This document shows, in pieces, positions 31,201-42,900 of a stretch of 64,000 nucleotides of DNA. Numbering within the stretch: the stretch's first letter is position 1; each line of letters starts with the position of its first letter. The translations under genes were made by a program, and so were the position numbers. A model generated the notes under the pieces. That model worked only from the letters and a program-made list of their open reading frames with translations. It did no database searches and was not told where the DNA came from. This DNA comes from Hypericum androsaemum (taxonomy: Eukaryota > Streptophyta > Magnoliopsida > Malpighiales > Hypericaceae): positions 248,001-312,000 of the forward strand of contig OZ023186.1 of NCBI GenBank assembly GCA_963995505.1. The letters are read 5' to 3'.

Positions 31201-34200
31201 ATGTCAAAAAATATTATAACCATATCGATGCTTTCTCTATTTCTCATTGCTTTTGCTTCCTCGGCATCATCACCTCAAACTTCAGCCACAACCCATATAG
31301 CCAATGCAATGGAAGCCAGTGCTCTCTTGAGTTGGAAAGCAAGCCTTGGTGGCCTAAACCATTCTTCCATATTACCTTCTTGGCGCGGAAGCAATCCGTG
31401 CTCGAACTGGTCAGGAATCTTTTGCAACAAAGCTAGAAGTGTCACAAACATAAGCATAGCTGACACCTACTTGAATGGTACACTTGATGCCCTCAACTTC
31501 TCTTCCTTCCCCAATCTCCTCACGCTTCGCTTCGTCAATAACTCACTCTATGGAACCATTCCTCCTCAAATTAGCAACCTTTCCAAGCTCGTAGAAATAA
31601 CCTTCACCGACAATAACATGACCGGAAGTATTCCATCAGAGATAACTTCCTTGACAAGTCTTCAAGCATTTAAGTTCATGAGAACCCTTATGAATGGTTC
31701 CATTCCTCAAGATATTGGACGCCTTAGTAAAATCGCATCACTAAGTTTGATTGGGAACCATTTTAGTGGTCCAATCCCTTCATCCATTGGAAATTTGAGC
31801 AAATTAACCTATTTGGACGTCAGCATAAACGAACTGTCCGGTCCAATACCCCCTGAAATTGCCAAGTTATCGCCTGTGTGGTATCTTGATTTGTCATCGA
31901 ATTCCTTGAGCGGTTCAATTCCACCATCCATAGGAAATTTAAGCAACTTGGTGTACGCTTATTTTTATGCAAACCACCTGACTGGTTCCATACCGAAAGA
32001 GTTGGGAATGCCTCGACGCCTTATCCATTTGCAGATTTCGGCAAACTATCTTGTCGGCTCAATCCCGGGTTCCTTGGGTACGTCCGAAACTCAATCATCA
32101 AGTTATTGTTTATCCGAAAAACTATATGATTTCATATTTGATTGATTATAGCTTCTTGGTGGTACAGGAAATTTGACAAACTTGCAATCACTTATTCTCG
32201 ACAAAAATAATATTTCAGGTCCTGTACCGCAGGAATTTGGGATGTTGAGTTCTCTTGATACTCTGAGTCTCATGTATAACAACCTTTCGGGATCTTTGCC
32301 TAAACTAAATAACTTCACTCGGTTAGTATGGTTTCAGGCTAGTGTCAATAGCTTCACCGGTCCATTGCCGGATGGTATATTCTTGAGTGGGCGATTAATT
32401 TATTTAGGTGTAAGTCAAAATTACTTTTCAAGCCCAATCCCAAGTGGCATGAAGAATTGCAGTAGCTTGGTAAGAGTTAGGCTCGACATGAATCAATTTG
32501 AGGGAGATATATCTTTACTACTTGGAGCACATCCTCTTCTTTTCTATGTGAATTTTGGGGATAACAAATTCCACGGTCATCTCTCTCTACAATGGGAGAG
32601 CTTTCATAATCTATCCGCCTTCATAATCTCGCGGAATAATATCTCTGGTCAAGTGCCTTCCGAGATTGCGAAAGCAAATAACTTGCAGTCACTTGACCTG
32701 TCTTTCAACAATTTTGTTGGAGAGATTCCCGACGAATTGATGAAGTTGAAGTTGATTGAACTGAGGCTCAACAATAACAAGCTGTCAGGTGGTGTTCCAC
32801 CCGAAATCGGAACTATATCCGATCTTGAGCATCTTAACTTGGCTGCAAATAGCCTAGTTAGACTCATCCCCCAAGCTCTTGGAAGCTGCCATAAACTTTT
32901 GTCTTTAAATCTTAGCGTCAACAAATTCACAGGAAGCATACCTCTTGAAATGGGCAATTTGCAGTCCCTAAATAGCCTCGATCTAAGCTACAATTTGTTG
33001 GACCAAAATATTCCACCTGCATTAGGAAAACTCAAACTCCTAGAGCTGTTGAACCTTTCCCACAATGCCCTTTCTGGGTCAATCCCATCAACCTTTGATG
33101 ACTTGCTGAGCTTGACAACTGTAGATGTTTCTTACAACTACCTTCAGGGCCCTATCCCAAACACCAGAGCCTTCGAAAATGCACCATTTGAGGCGCTAAG
33201 AAATAACAAAGGCCTTTGCGGGAATGCAACTGGTATAAAGCTTTGCACCTCCACAAATAGTATGACAAACAAGGTTGTGATCTTAGTTGTTGTTCCTCTT
33301 GTAGCTGGTCTATTCATTCTTGGTGTCTTTGTTGTTGGTTATTGTGTTCTTCGCCGACCTGGTGGTGGAAGAGATATCGAGTTTAGAAGGCCTCCACCTG
33401 CAGACTTCTTCTCCGTATGGAGCCACGATGGCCAATTGTTGCATGAAGAAATTGTGGAGGCAACTGAAGAATTCGATTCCAAATATTGTGTCGGGAGAGG
33501 TGGATATGGAGCTGTTTATAAAACAGCACTGCCAACGGGTCAAGTTGTTGCAGTGAAGAAACTCCACCAATCAGATGAAGACGAGCCAATCAACATGAAA
33601 GCTTTTGAGAGCGAGATTCAAACTCTGATAAACATTCGACATCGAAACATTGTGAAGCTGTATGGTTTCTGTTCACATCCACGCCACTCATTCTTGGTCT
33701 ATGAGTTCATGGAAAGGGGGAGCTTGAAAGAAGTTCTTGGAAATGAGGATCAAGCTTTGGAGCTTGGTTGGGGTAAGAGGATAAATATTGTCAAAGGGGT
33801 GGCTAATGCATTATCATATATGCATCACGATTGCTCTCCTCCAATTATTCACCGCGATGTTTCTAGTGGCAATATTCTTTTGGATCCAGAGTACGAGGCC
33901 CGTGTCTCTGACTTTGGCACTGCGAGGATCCTCAAACCCGACTCTTCTAATTGGACTTTGTTGGCTGGAACCCTCGGCTACACAGCTCCCGGTAACTTTG
34001 CATCCTTCAACTAATTCATGTATTTTCTTATGTTCAGATACTATGTGATGAGTGAATTTTGCTGGTAAAATTAATGTGTATCTTTTTTTGCAGAGCTAGC
34101 ATACACAATGAAGGTGAGCGAAAAATGCGACGCCTACAGCTTCGGGATGGTAGCACTTGAAGTACTAATTGGGAGGCACCCCGGTGATCTAGTCTCCTTA

Positions 34201-34491
34201 GCTTCATCGACAGAGGCGTCATCGTCGTCATCATCATCATCATTGATCCCATCAATCTCTTCACCAAACGCTCTATTGAAGGATGTGTTAGATCAACGCC
34301 TTGCCCTTCCTAGGAGACAAGAAGCTATCGGGGTCTTCATCCTCGTGCAAGTAGCTCTTTCTTGCTTGAATGTCAACCCAGAGTCTCGGCCAACTATGGA
34401 ACAAGTTGCCAGGAGGCTGGGAAAGAAATGGCCTCCATTGCCGAAGCCATTTGCTGAGATCAAGGTGGAAGAGATAACAATTAGCCGTTGA
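31201..34491 (+). CDS. LRR receptor-like kinase, MIK2-like (MDIS1-interacting receptor-like kinase 2 group)
   Basis: This is a plasma-membrane receptor kinase. The exons I infer are 31201-32077, 32168-33991 and 34094-34491, joined in frame to 1,032 residues. The order is a signal peptide ([15 protein letters not shown]), an LRR N-terminal cap ([14 protein letters not shown], with CSNWSGIFC), about twenty extracellular LRRs of the [15 protein letters not shown] type, and one membrane helix near residues 661-685 ([20 protein letters not shown]) followed by basic RR. The kinase has [24 protein letters not shown] and DFGTAR, with activation-loop end [15 protein letters not shown]. All catalytic residues are present, though the usual SSKN is SSGN. 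The kinase intron position is usual for the group. The 90-bp intron inside the LRR region (GTACGT...TACAG) is unexpected. MIK2-type receptors act in immunity, cell-wall sensing and pollen guidance; which applies here is unknown. Confidence 0.9.
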
Positions 34492-34978
34492 ACTGCTTAT
34501 CTTTGAAAGCGACGTCGTCTTTGCTGTTCTCTTTGGAAAAAAAACCCCCACGAAACAGCCTCTATGTATTAGGCATGATCCTTGCTGCTACTTGTATAGT
34601 ACTAAGGTGTGATGGAATTTGCTTGAAGCATGGTGACTATGGATTTTATGAATGTATATTGTTTCTGTAATGAATAAGCTGTGGATGGGGTGAACTACAT
34701 GTAAAGGTTGTTGGCTTGCTGTTTGTTGCGGTACCCGAGTTAATGTTTTGCCTTCTCTTCTCTGGGGTCAACGCAAATGTGGTCCGATATGTTCCGATGG
34801 ACTGATATTGAAAAGGTCAGCAAGTATTTCTTTTAACCGGTATTACAAGTTTGTCATTAAAACTTTTTTTTTCATATCTAGTTCTTTTGATGTTGCTGGC
34901 CAATTAAAATTTACCATTAAAAATTCCTTATCCACCTCTTTGTTACTTGATACTGATGGACCCAACAACACCTAATTC
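34492..34978 (+). other. 3' flank of the receptor kinase, TNL-like
   Basis: TACTAAGGTGTGATGGA, TTTGCTTGAAGCATGGTGAC, GAATGTATATTGTTTCTGTA and ATGAATAAGCT match the DNA behind TNL-B (23290-23350) and TNL-C (47748-47900). The remaining part is spacer. Confidence 0.65.
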
Positions 34979-35468
34979 TAGGGACGGCAATGGGCAGAAT
35001 CCGAATAGGATTTATAGGACCCAGATCCTTACCCTCTTTTTTAAAGGTCGACTCAGATTCTTACCCTTATCCTCTTTAAAAATATGGATCCGGGTAGGAT
35101 TCGGGTCCTAAAATACCAGGTAGGATCAGGGCGACCCGCGGGTCCGTATTATTTAAAAATTAAATAATTTTACAAAAATTAAGCCATACTTGTTCGCAAT
35201 AGCGAAGCATTCGAAAAATGAGAATGCAATTTATTAGTTTGCTAAAATAAGTTAATATAAAAAAATAAATACAAAATTTCAAGTTGATAATAATTTCAAG
35301 TTCATCATTCCTCCTTTGGCAATTTGTTATTTTTTCTTGGAATTGAAGTCTGGTCGGAAGCTTGGTTGTTGTCGAATCGTTGATTTTTTTGGTTTTTTTG
35401 GGTTTTTTTTGTTTCTCTTGAAGATTGGAACTTTATATTGGTGTTTGGTTGTTATTTGAACTTAGTGC
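34979..35468 (+). mobile_element. hAT-type end fragment
   Basis: TAGGGACGGCAATGGGCAGA followed by repeated GGATCCGGGTAGG, GGGTCC and GCGACCCGCGGG phrases is the usual left end of a plant hAT family. No matching right end or target duplication was found and no transposase is readable, so it is a truncated piece. The right limit is uncertain. Confidence 0.5.
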
Positions 35469-35947
35469 TTAAAATTTTAGCAAAAATTCATGGATGAATG
35501 ATGCCAATATTAAGGTAGAATAATACAAATATCCTAGAACGATGATACCAATATTCGAGAAGAATGAAACCAATACATTCAAATTGTGTACATTTTCACT
35601 TATAATGGGATACCAATATTGGAGAAGATGAAAACCAATATCACGGTGGAATGAAACCAATATCACGGTGGAATGAAACCAATGTCATAGTAGAATGAAA
35701 CCAATAACATAAAAGATGGAAACCAATATCATAGTAGAATGAAACCAATATCATAGTAGAATAAAACCAATAGCATAGAAGAAGGAAACCAATACCTGAG
35801 AAAATGGAAACCAATATTCTCATGCATGTATTTCCATAAATTGTATTATTTTGCTGATATTTTTTTAAATTATTTAAATTATTTATATTTCTAATATTGT
35901 CCCTATCCCTTTCAGTGGGGATTACTCATATCCCCACTGAATTTGAA
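35469..35947. mobile_element. Partial copy of the outer MULE-like element at 5825-7916
   Basis: It matches 6530-6660 joined directly to 7451-7830, skipping exactly the nested element at 6662-7441. It carries the ATGAAACCAATATCATAG repeat units and ends at CCCCACTGAATTTGAACCC, before the terminus of the family. It is therefore an empty-site witness for the nested insertion. Confidence 0.75.
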
Positions 35948-36093
35948 CCCCTGCAAGGAAAGTCAAGGACGAAAAGAATCCAAATATTCAAATTAATGTG
36001 TGACGTGCAGTGGATAAGATCAGGTTCCCAGGTAATTAATTTGCAACAATGTTGGTGACATTAGTCTTAGAAGATGCTTAAACGCCTTCCATC
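35948..36093 (+). promoter_or_regulatory. TNL-C upstream module, part 1
   Basis: GGAAAGTCAAGGACGAAAAG, AATTAATGTGTGACG and GAAGATGCTTAAACGCC match the TNL-A upstream module. It is cut at 36093 by a hAT element and resumes at 37382. Confidence 0.6.
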
Positions 36094-37373
36094 TAGACCT
36101 GACCACGGTTCGAATTTGGACGAATTCGAATCGAATTTATTCGAATTCGAATTCATCAAAACATTAAACCGTATTCAATTCTTCACAAGACGAATCGAAT
36201 ACGAATTATGAATTTTCGAATTAGAATCGAATTAGAATCGAATTATAATCGAATTATAATCGAATTCGAATTCGAATTAATTCCAACGATGTTGAACATC
36301 TTGTGGAAAACGTTTTGGTTTCATGTTGTTTAATTTACAAAATTTTTTCCAATCTTTTAGCAATTTTGGGCGAGCCCATAATAAATTAAGTACTTATTTA
36401 ATTGGTCCTAATGTAGAGTCTAAAGCTTTAATTCCATCTTGGGTACAAAGATTAAATATATGACATGCACATCTAATATGAAAAAATTTTCTTCCGAATC
36501 GTGTACAAAAAATTTCTAAATCTTTAACCATAACATTATTAGAACTTGCATTATCTAGAGAAATTGAAAATATTTTTTGAACTAGATTATATTCTTGTAA
36601 AATAATATGCAATATTTTATAACAATTATTCCCACTATGACTATCATCAAAAACTCTATATGCAATTATTCTTTTTTGTATATTCCATTCATTATCAATC
36701 CAATGACGTGTAACACCAAAATATGAATGTGTTTGCCAATGATCACTCCATATATCACAATAAGAGAAGTAACTCAAATTAGTAAACTTGAGGGAGAATT
36801 TATATAGCTCAAATTTTCAATAAGAGAAGTAGAGAATTGAGATTGGAATGTGTAAAATTTTGAAGAATAAGAGGTGGTATTTATAGAGTTGGGAAGAAAT
36901 TCTGAATTTATAAAAAAAAATTTAAAAAGTACCAACAGTAAAAAAAATGGTAACCTAGGGATTAAAACGGTAACAAAAAAAATGGTAAGAAAAAAATGGT
37001 AATTTGCCCTTGAAATTTAAATTTTCCCTCCCCCCTTCCCTTTTAATTCCCCCCCCCCCCCCTTTTTTTTTAATTCCCCCACCCCCCCCCCTTTTTTTTT
37101 TAATTCCCGCCCTCCCCTTTTGAATTCGAATTTGATACGAATCGAATTCGAATTACGAATTCAAATTCGAATTTGATACGAATCGAATTCGAATTACGAA
37201 TTCGAATTGAATTCGCCGGTTTGACGAATTACAAAAAACTTGAACCGTATTCAATTCTTATCATGACGAATTCGAATCGAATTTTTTGACGAATCGAATT
37301 ATTGTCGAATCGAATCGAATTTTTTACGAATCGAATCGAATCACGAATCGGATTCAATTCATGGCCAGGTCTA
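36094..37373 (-). mobile_element. hAT element, internally deleted
   Basis: It is flanked by a perfect 8-bp duplication CTTCCATC (36086-36093 and 37374-37381). Inverted ends are TAGACCTGACCA and TAGACCTGGCCA. Both subterminal regions are packed with CGAATTCGAATT-type repeats. A transposase fragment lies on the minus strand. C- and T-homopolymers stand at 37050-37100. Confidence 0.9.
36394..36777 (-). pseudogene. hAT transposase fragment
   Basis: The 127-residue frame reads DIWSDHWQTHSYFGVTRHWI, ISLDNASSNNVMVKDLEIF and FFHIRCACHIFNLC. This is the middle of a plant hAT transposase (ricesleeper/DAYSLEEPER relatives), in the catalytic RNase H-like fold. The BED zinc finger and the C-terminal dimerisation domain are absent, so it is inactive. 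Confidence 0.88.
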
Positions 37374-37381
37374 CTTCCATC

Positions 37382-37564
37382 TTTCTATGTATGGGGAGTT
37401 GTGAATTAAATTTTCAAAGGAAAACCCTCGAAAGTTGATCATATTTTCAGTCGAATTACATGTCCACCTTTCCAATTTCATAATAGTATAGTGCCAATGC
37501 TTAAACTACCAACCCATTATAATAACAAAGTCTTTGCGGTTAAGTTGTTGACCAATAAATAAAT
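37382..37564 (+). promoter_or_regulatory. TNL-C upstream module, part 2
   Basis: CGAATTACATGTCCACCTTTCC, AATAGTATAGTGCCAATGC and AATAACAAAGTCTTTG match 1015-1160 upstream of TNL-A. Two MULE-like elements then separate it from the TNL-C first exon. Confidence 0.6.
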
Positions 37565-38471
37565 GGGCAAATTATTCTCAGGTCCCTGTATTATAGTTTT
37601 ATCATTCGCAGGTCCCTATGTTATGGAAATAGTGTGTGAGGTCCCTATGTTTTAAAAAATATTGATATGAGGTCCCTGGTCACCGGATCGGAGATTTTTT
37701 TTCGGCGGAGAGCCATCTGAAATGACCAAAATATCCCTCCAGTCCAAAAAATCACCGAGGGGCTCCGTCTTTGTCTTCGAGCTCCGTCGTCTTCTTCGTC
37801 TTCGAGCTCCGTCGTCGTCTGGGTCTCTTCGAGCTCTGTCACCTCCCCTTCTCTCCTCCGCCACCTCCACTCTTCCTCTCCTGTTCCCCTTTCTCACCTC
37901 TGCCACCGCCACTCCTCCTCTCCCGTTCCCCTCTCTCTCCTCCGCCATCTAATCTCCCCCGCCACCAAATTAATCCATTCCACCAAATTAATCACTATCC
38001 TCTCTCTCTACTAGCCTGATAAGAGAATGGCTAGATGATGACGACAACCAATTTAGTTGACCTGATTTTTAGGGAAAATCATCGATGCGGCTTGTGGGTC
38101 GACGGCACTCATGCTTGGATCCAGAAATCCCCAATCGACGACGCTCCACAAAAGACCACACAGACGACGATGACCGGAGAATGAACACCCAGACGGTGAC
38201 GGAGCTCAAAGACGAAGACGGAGATGGAGCTCGGTCGAAGACGGCGACAGAGCTCGAAGACGAAGACCCAAGTGTTTCAACTGAATTTTTTTTACCTGAG
38301 GGGTATTTTGGTCATTTTTAATGGCTCTCCGCTGGAAAAAATCTCTTATCCGGTGACCTGGGATCTCAAATCAATATTTCTTAAAATACAGGGACCTTAC
38401 ACACTATTTCCATAACACAGGGACCTGCGAATGATAAAATTATAACATAAGAACCTTAGGATAATTTGCCC
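37565..38471. mobile_element. MULE-like element, 907 bp
   Basis: It has a perfect 9-bp duplication TAAATAAAT (37556-37564 and 38472-38480) and exact inverted ends GGGCAAATTA. The arms of about 200 bp share AGGTCCCTGTATTATAG, GGTCACCGGAT and GGAGAGCCAT in inverse order. The centre is GC-rich with repeated CGAGCTCCGTCGTC. The frames seen there on both strands look like repeat artefacts. Confidence 0.88.
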
Positions 38472-38483
38472 TAAATAAATATA

Positions 38484-39920
38484 GGGAAAAGTACAATCAT
38501 AGTACCTGTATTTTTAATTTTTAATTTTGCTTCATGATCTTGAATTTTGTAAAGTCAAATGGTGATCATGTGGTTGACACTTTTTTTGCGATAGAAACTC
38601 GGGAAGGGTCAGGGGCAAATTAGCGCTTCGAATCTAAAAACGACGTCGTTTCCAAGCTAATTTGTCATGCCAATAGGACAAGTTCACCCGGTTTGTTTGC
38701 TGACGTGGCTCGAATAAAATATTTATTTCAATCATTTATTTTTTAATACTTTTTCAAAAATCTCTCCTTTAACTTCAACCTAACCCAATCCAGTCTCCCA
38801 AAACCCAACCCAATCAATCCATCTTCTTCAACCTTCAAATCCAATAATAAAAAAATCAAAATCCTTATAAACCAAAATCTTCTTCAACCCCTTCTTCGCA
38901 GCCGCGGAGGTCGCCTCCATCAACCAAGCAACCGACCAAAATCTCATCGAAAGAAACAACGCGATTCGTCTTGGAGCTGCTCTTTTAGTTTTGAGTTTCC
39001 ATCCCTCCGATGAAGATCCAGCCGACCGTCGTCGGTCTCGATGCGAGCGCGCCTCCAGGGCTACGTGTAGGACGCAGACGGCCGGTCGTCCATGACGGTT
39101 GCTTGAGCCGAACGGGGAAGACGACAGCTACCACCGATGGAACGGCGTCGGCGACGGTGGACACGCCAGAAGTACTTGTAAACACCTCTCCTCAGTGTTT
39201 CCCATCTTTAAAAGCATCGGGAGTACAATGTGATTTGTGGAAGGGGACGGTTGGGGTTCGGAATTTGGGGATTTTCACATAATTAGGTTTAGGTTAAGAG
39301 AACGCTTTTCAATTTGTGGAAAAGGACATTCGGGATTATGATTTGGGGATTTTCACATAAATCACTTTAGGAATAATAGACCGTTTTTTATTGTTTTGCT
39401 TCTTAAGGAAATCGCAGAACATTGTTGATCAAATTTGTAATGTTTTATGAACTCTGTCAATATTTTTATGTTATCAGTCTCTTCTTCACCATATTCCTTC
39501 GTAATCCAACTGCTAAAAACTTCTGAATCTGAAAGTCTTGTTGTTAATTTAATAAGTAAATTACGATGCAAGGGTTAATAGGTAAAATGGTTGGATTTTG
39601 GTTGGGTTAGATTGGGTTGGGTTAGGTTGGGGTTAAAGGATGGGTTTTTGAAAAAGTATTAAAAAATAAGTGATTGAAATTGATATTTTATTCGAGCCAC
39701 GTCAGCTAACCAACTGAGTGAACTTGTCCTACGTGGCATGACAAATCAGCTCAGAAACGACGTCGTTTTTTAGGTTCGGATCGATAATTTGCCCTTGGCC
39801 CTTCATGAGGCTCTACCACAAAAAAAGGTGTCAACCACAAAATCACCATTTGACTTTACGAAGTTCAGGATCATAAAGCAAAATTTTTGAAACCACATAT
39901 ACTATAATTGTACTTTTCCC
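38484..39920. mobile_element. MULE-like element, 1,437 bp, with a GC-rich centre
   Basis: It has a perfect 9-bp duplication ATAAATATA (38475-38483 and 39921-39929). Ends are GGGAAAAGTACAATCATAG and, inverted, GGGAAAAGTACAATTATAG. Arms hold TAAAGTCAAATGGTGAT and AACGACGTCGTTT. The middle (38890-39290) is much richer in GC than the arms and could be a captured host fragment, but no family is recognised in any frame. It lies 3 bp from the neighbouring element. Confidence 0.85.
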
Positions 39921-42900
39921 ATAAATATATGGACAAGTCTCGCGAATACAACTAGCTTCTTTGATCCCATGATCTTCTTTATACTCTCAATTGGAAAATT
40001 TAAGGGCCCTATTATTTCTTTCTTGCAAACTTGCGAACAATCAATGGCTTCCACTTCAAGAGCTGCAACTGCACATAGAAAACCTGATGTTTTCGTCTGT
40101 TTCGAAGGCGATGACACCCGAAACAATTTCATCAGCCACTTCAATTGTGCCACGGAAAGAAACGAAATATATGCGTTCACCGGCGTGGGGCTAAAGGGAG
40201 GTGACGATATCTCAACGACACTCGCCAACAAGATCTCGGAGTCTCCGATTGGTGTGGTGGCACTGTCTCCAAACTACGCCGACTCCCGATGGTGTCTGAA
40301 TGAGTTAGTCCACATCATCCAATGCAAGCAACAGAATGGCCAAACAGTACTGCCTGTGTTCCTGCAGGGTGTGGAACCGACTCACGTCCACCACCAAACT
40401 GGTCCTTTTGGGGATGGCTTACAGGGGCCCAGTGGCCAATATCCAGATAAGAAGGATGACTGGATACATACTCTGAAGCAAACAGCTGATCTCTCCAGTG
40501 GCGTCTTCGCCCATTCGTAAGTGGAATTAAGCTCATCTTATATTTTCTAATCACTTTGTATACTATTGATTCCATCGAAAAACAGAAAGGGCTAACTACC
40601 CTTCTATTCCTACGCTCCAAACAACTACGTGTGATTAGATGCAAATAGCATTCTAAATTCTAATTCTTGTGAGTTAGAGAGAGCCTCCTTCACTTTTCTG
40701 CATCAGTGACATCTTCATGCAATACTTCTATAGTAAGATAACTTTATCCCTTCTGCAAATCGTGATGCTGATTTGTTTTGCTTAATTAGATGCGAGGCCA
40801 CGATCATTGACCAGCTCATCAATGGGATACTATGTAATTTGGGCAAAATGAATTCACAAGATCATGACGGGGTTTACTTTGGGAAACATCGTATAGAAGA
40901 TGTCAAATCACGACTGTCATCGCAAGGCATGAGCTCTATAGGAATTTGGGGGATGGGTGGTTCAGGCAAAACTACCCTTGCTCGCAATGTACTAGCTCAT
41001 ATCTCCAATAACTTTGATAGGACATGCTTTCTAGAAAATGTTTCGGAGCGCGCAGAAAGGGGGGAGTTCAAGCGTCTCAAAAAGGATCTCTTCTCTCAAC
41101 TCCTCGGGCCTCAACATACCATCTACGATGGATAGGCCGCTTTCATCCTTAGCAGAATACCTGTTCTTCTAGTTCTTGATGATGTGAGTGATGCCGACCA
41201 AATAGAAGGGATGATAGGGGACTGGAGAAATTACGACAGAGGAAGTAAATTGATTACAACAAGCTGAGACAAACAAGTCTTTAAGAATGTCTACGATATG
41301 TTATGTATGAAGTCCAAATGTTGGATGATAGTGATTCTCTTATACTCCTTCAATATCATATGTTAAGGCAAAGATAACCAAATTCAGAGCAGATGGAGCT
41401 ATCGCACCAGATCATACAATATGCAAAAGGGTTGCCATTGGCGCTCCGGCTTCTCGGTCGTAAACTATATGACAAGATATAACTATTTGGAAAAGTGAGA
41501 TGGAGAAACTAAGCAGTAATCCTAAATGTATGATCATGGAGATTATGAGAACCAGCTTTGATGGGCTAGACAATATGGAAAGGAGCATATTTCTTGACAT
41601 TGCTTGTTTGCTACATACTTTATTCAAGTGGAGATTGTGCTGAGATTGTACTCAAAAAAGCATGTGGTTATTCCCTGTGAGCATCATAGATGGTCTCGTT
41701 CGATAAGGTTCTCTTAACCATTAATCAAAACAACAAACTAAAGATGCATGATATGCTACGGCAAATGGGGGATGAGATTGACAAACATAGTCGGGTATGG
41801 CGATGGGAAGAAATTGCGAATATGTTATCCAAAGATATGGTAATTGCCCTTTCATAACTTCTTGTTCAAAAAGAAAAAAGCCACTACATAGAACAAATTT
41901 AAGTCTCTCATTAGTTGGTGCGAATGGTTTGGTGAGCTGGCTTCAGGGTCTTTATCTTTGTTAGAACGCAGCGAGTCGATGATAATCATAACTTAATTAT
42001 GTTAGAGGGTGAGCTGCAGTATAACTAAACGACATTCATAATCTCTAACCTTCCACACTTCAATGTGCAGGGGACCAATCACAAAAGAAAGGTAGAACAG
42101 AGCTGCCGGTTGGTAAAAGGATCAAGTTGAAGCACAATGTCTTCAAGGAGATGCAAAAGCTAAGAATCCTCCGTCTTCATAATAACTATGTTGGAAACAT
42201 CTTAATGCCGGAGGGTCTCAAGTATCTTCCGAATGCGTTAAGGTACTTGGAATGGGAGAATTATCCTTTGCCATCTTTGCCTCGACATTTTGACCCCTAG
42301 AAACTTGTTGAACTTCATATGGGACATAGCAATCTTAGTCGACTTTGGAGTGGCGAGGTATAGTGCTAGTTCCCCCACAAATGATCAAGTTTTCATTATT
42401 TAGGTCAACTGACTTTTTTCTTGCTTTATGCTTTTTTATTGTTGTAGTCATTTTTGCCGAATTTGAAATGGATTGACCTCAGTAGCTCTGATAATTTGTT
42501 AGAACTTCCAAACTTGAGTGGCGCATTAAAGTTGGAGATTTTTGAAGTGTACAAGTGTGGTAATATAAAGGACATTCCGGGTTCAATAAAGGACATAGTG
42601 GAACTCAAGCGTCTGGAGGTCATACCGGACTTACCCGGCTCCTTGAATTGTCATGGTTAGAAAAGTTAGAAGACCTTGTTTTCTTTGGCTGTAATAAAAT
42701 CACAGAGCTTCCACAACTTCCAAAAAACTTGATTAGTTTAGATTTATCTTATACAAAAATAAAAGAGTTGCCTAGAGGCATTGAGCATCTGTATCAACTT
42801 AAACGGTTGTTGTGTCGAGAATGTGTAGAGCTGGAGAGCCTGCCGAGCAACATTGGCAAATTGGAGCATCTTGAAGAGCTTGACATTAGTGGATGCTCCA

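Noticed and set aside
37020..37100. C- and T-homopolymers as a functional motif
   Set aside because: They lie inside a decayed hAT element and look like replication slippage; exact lengths are not reliable.
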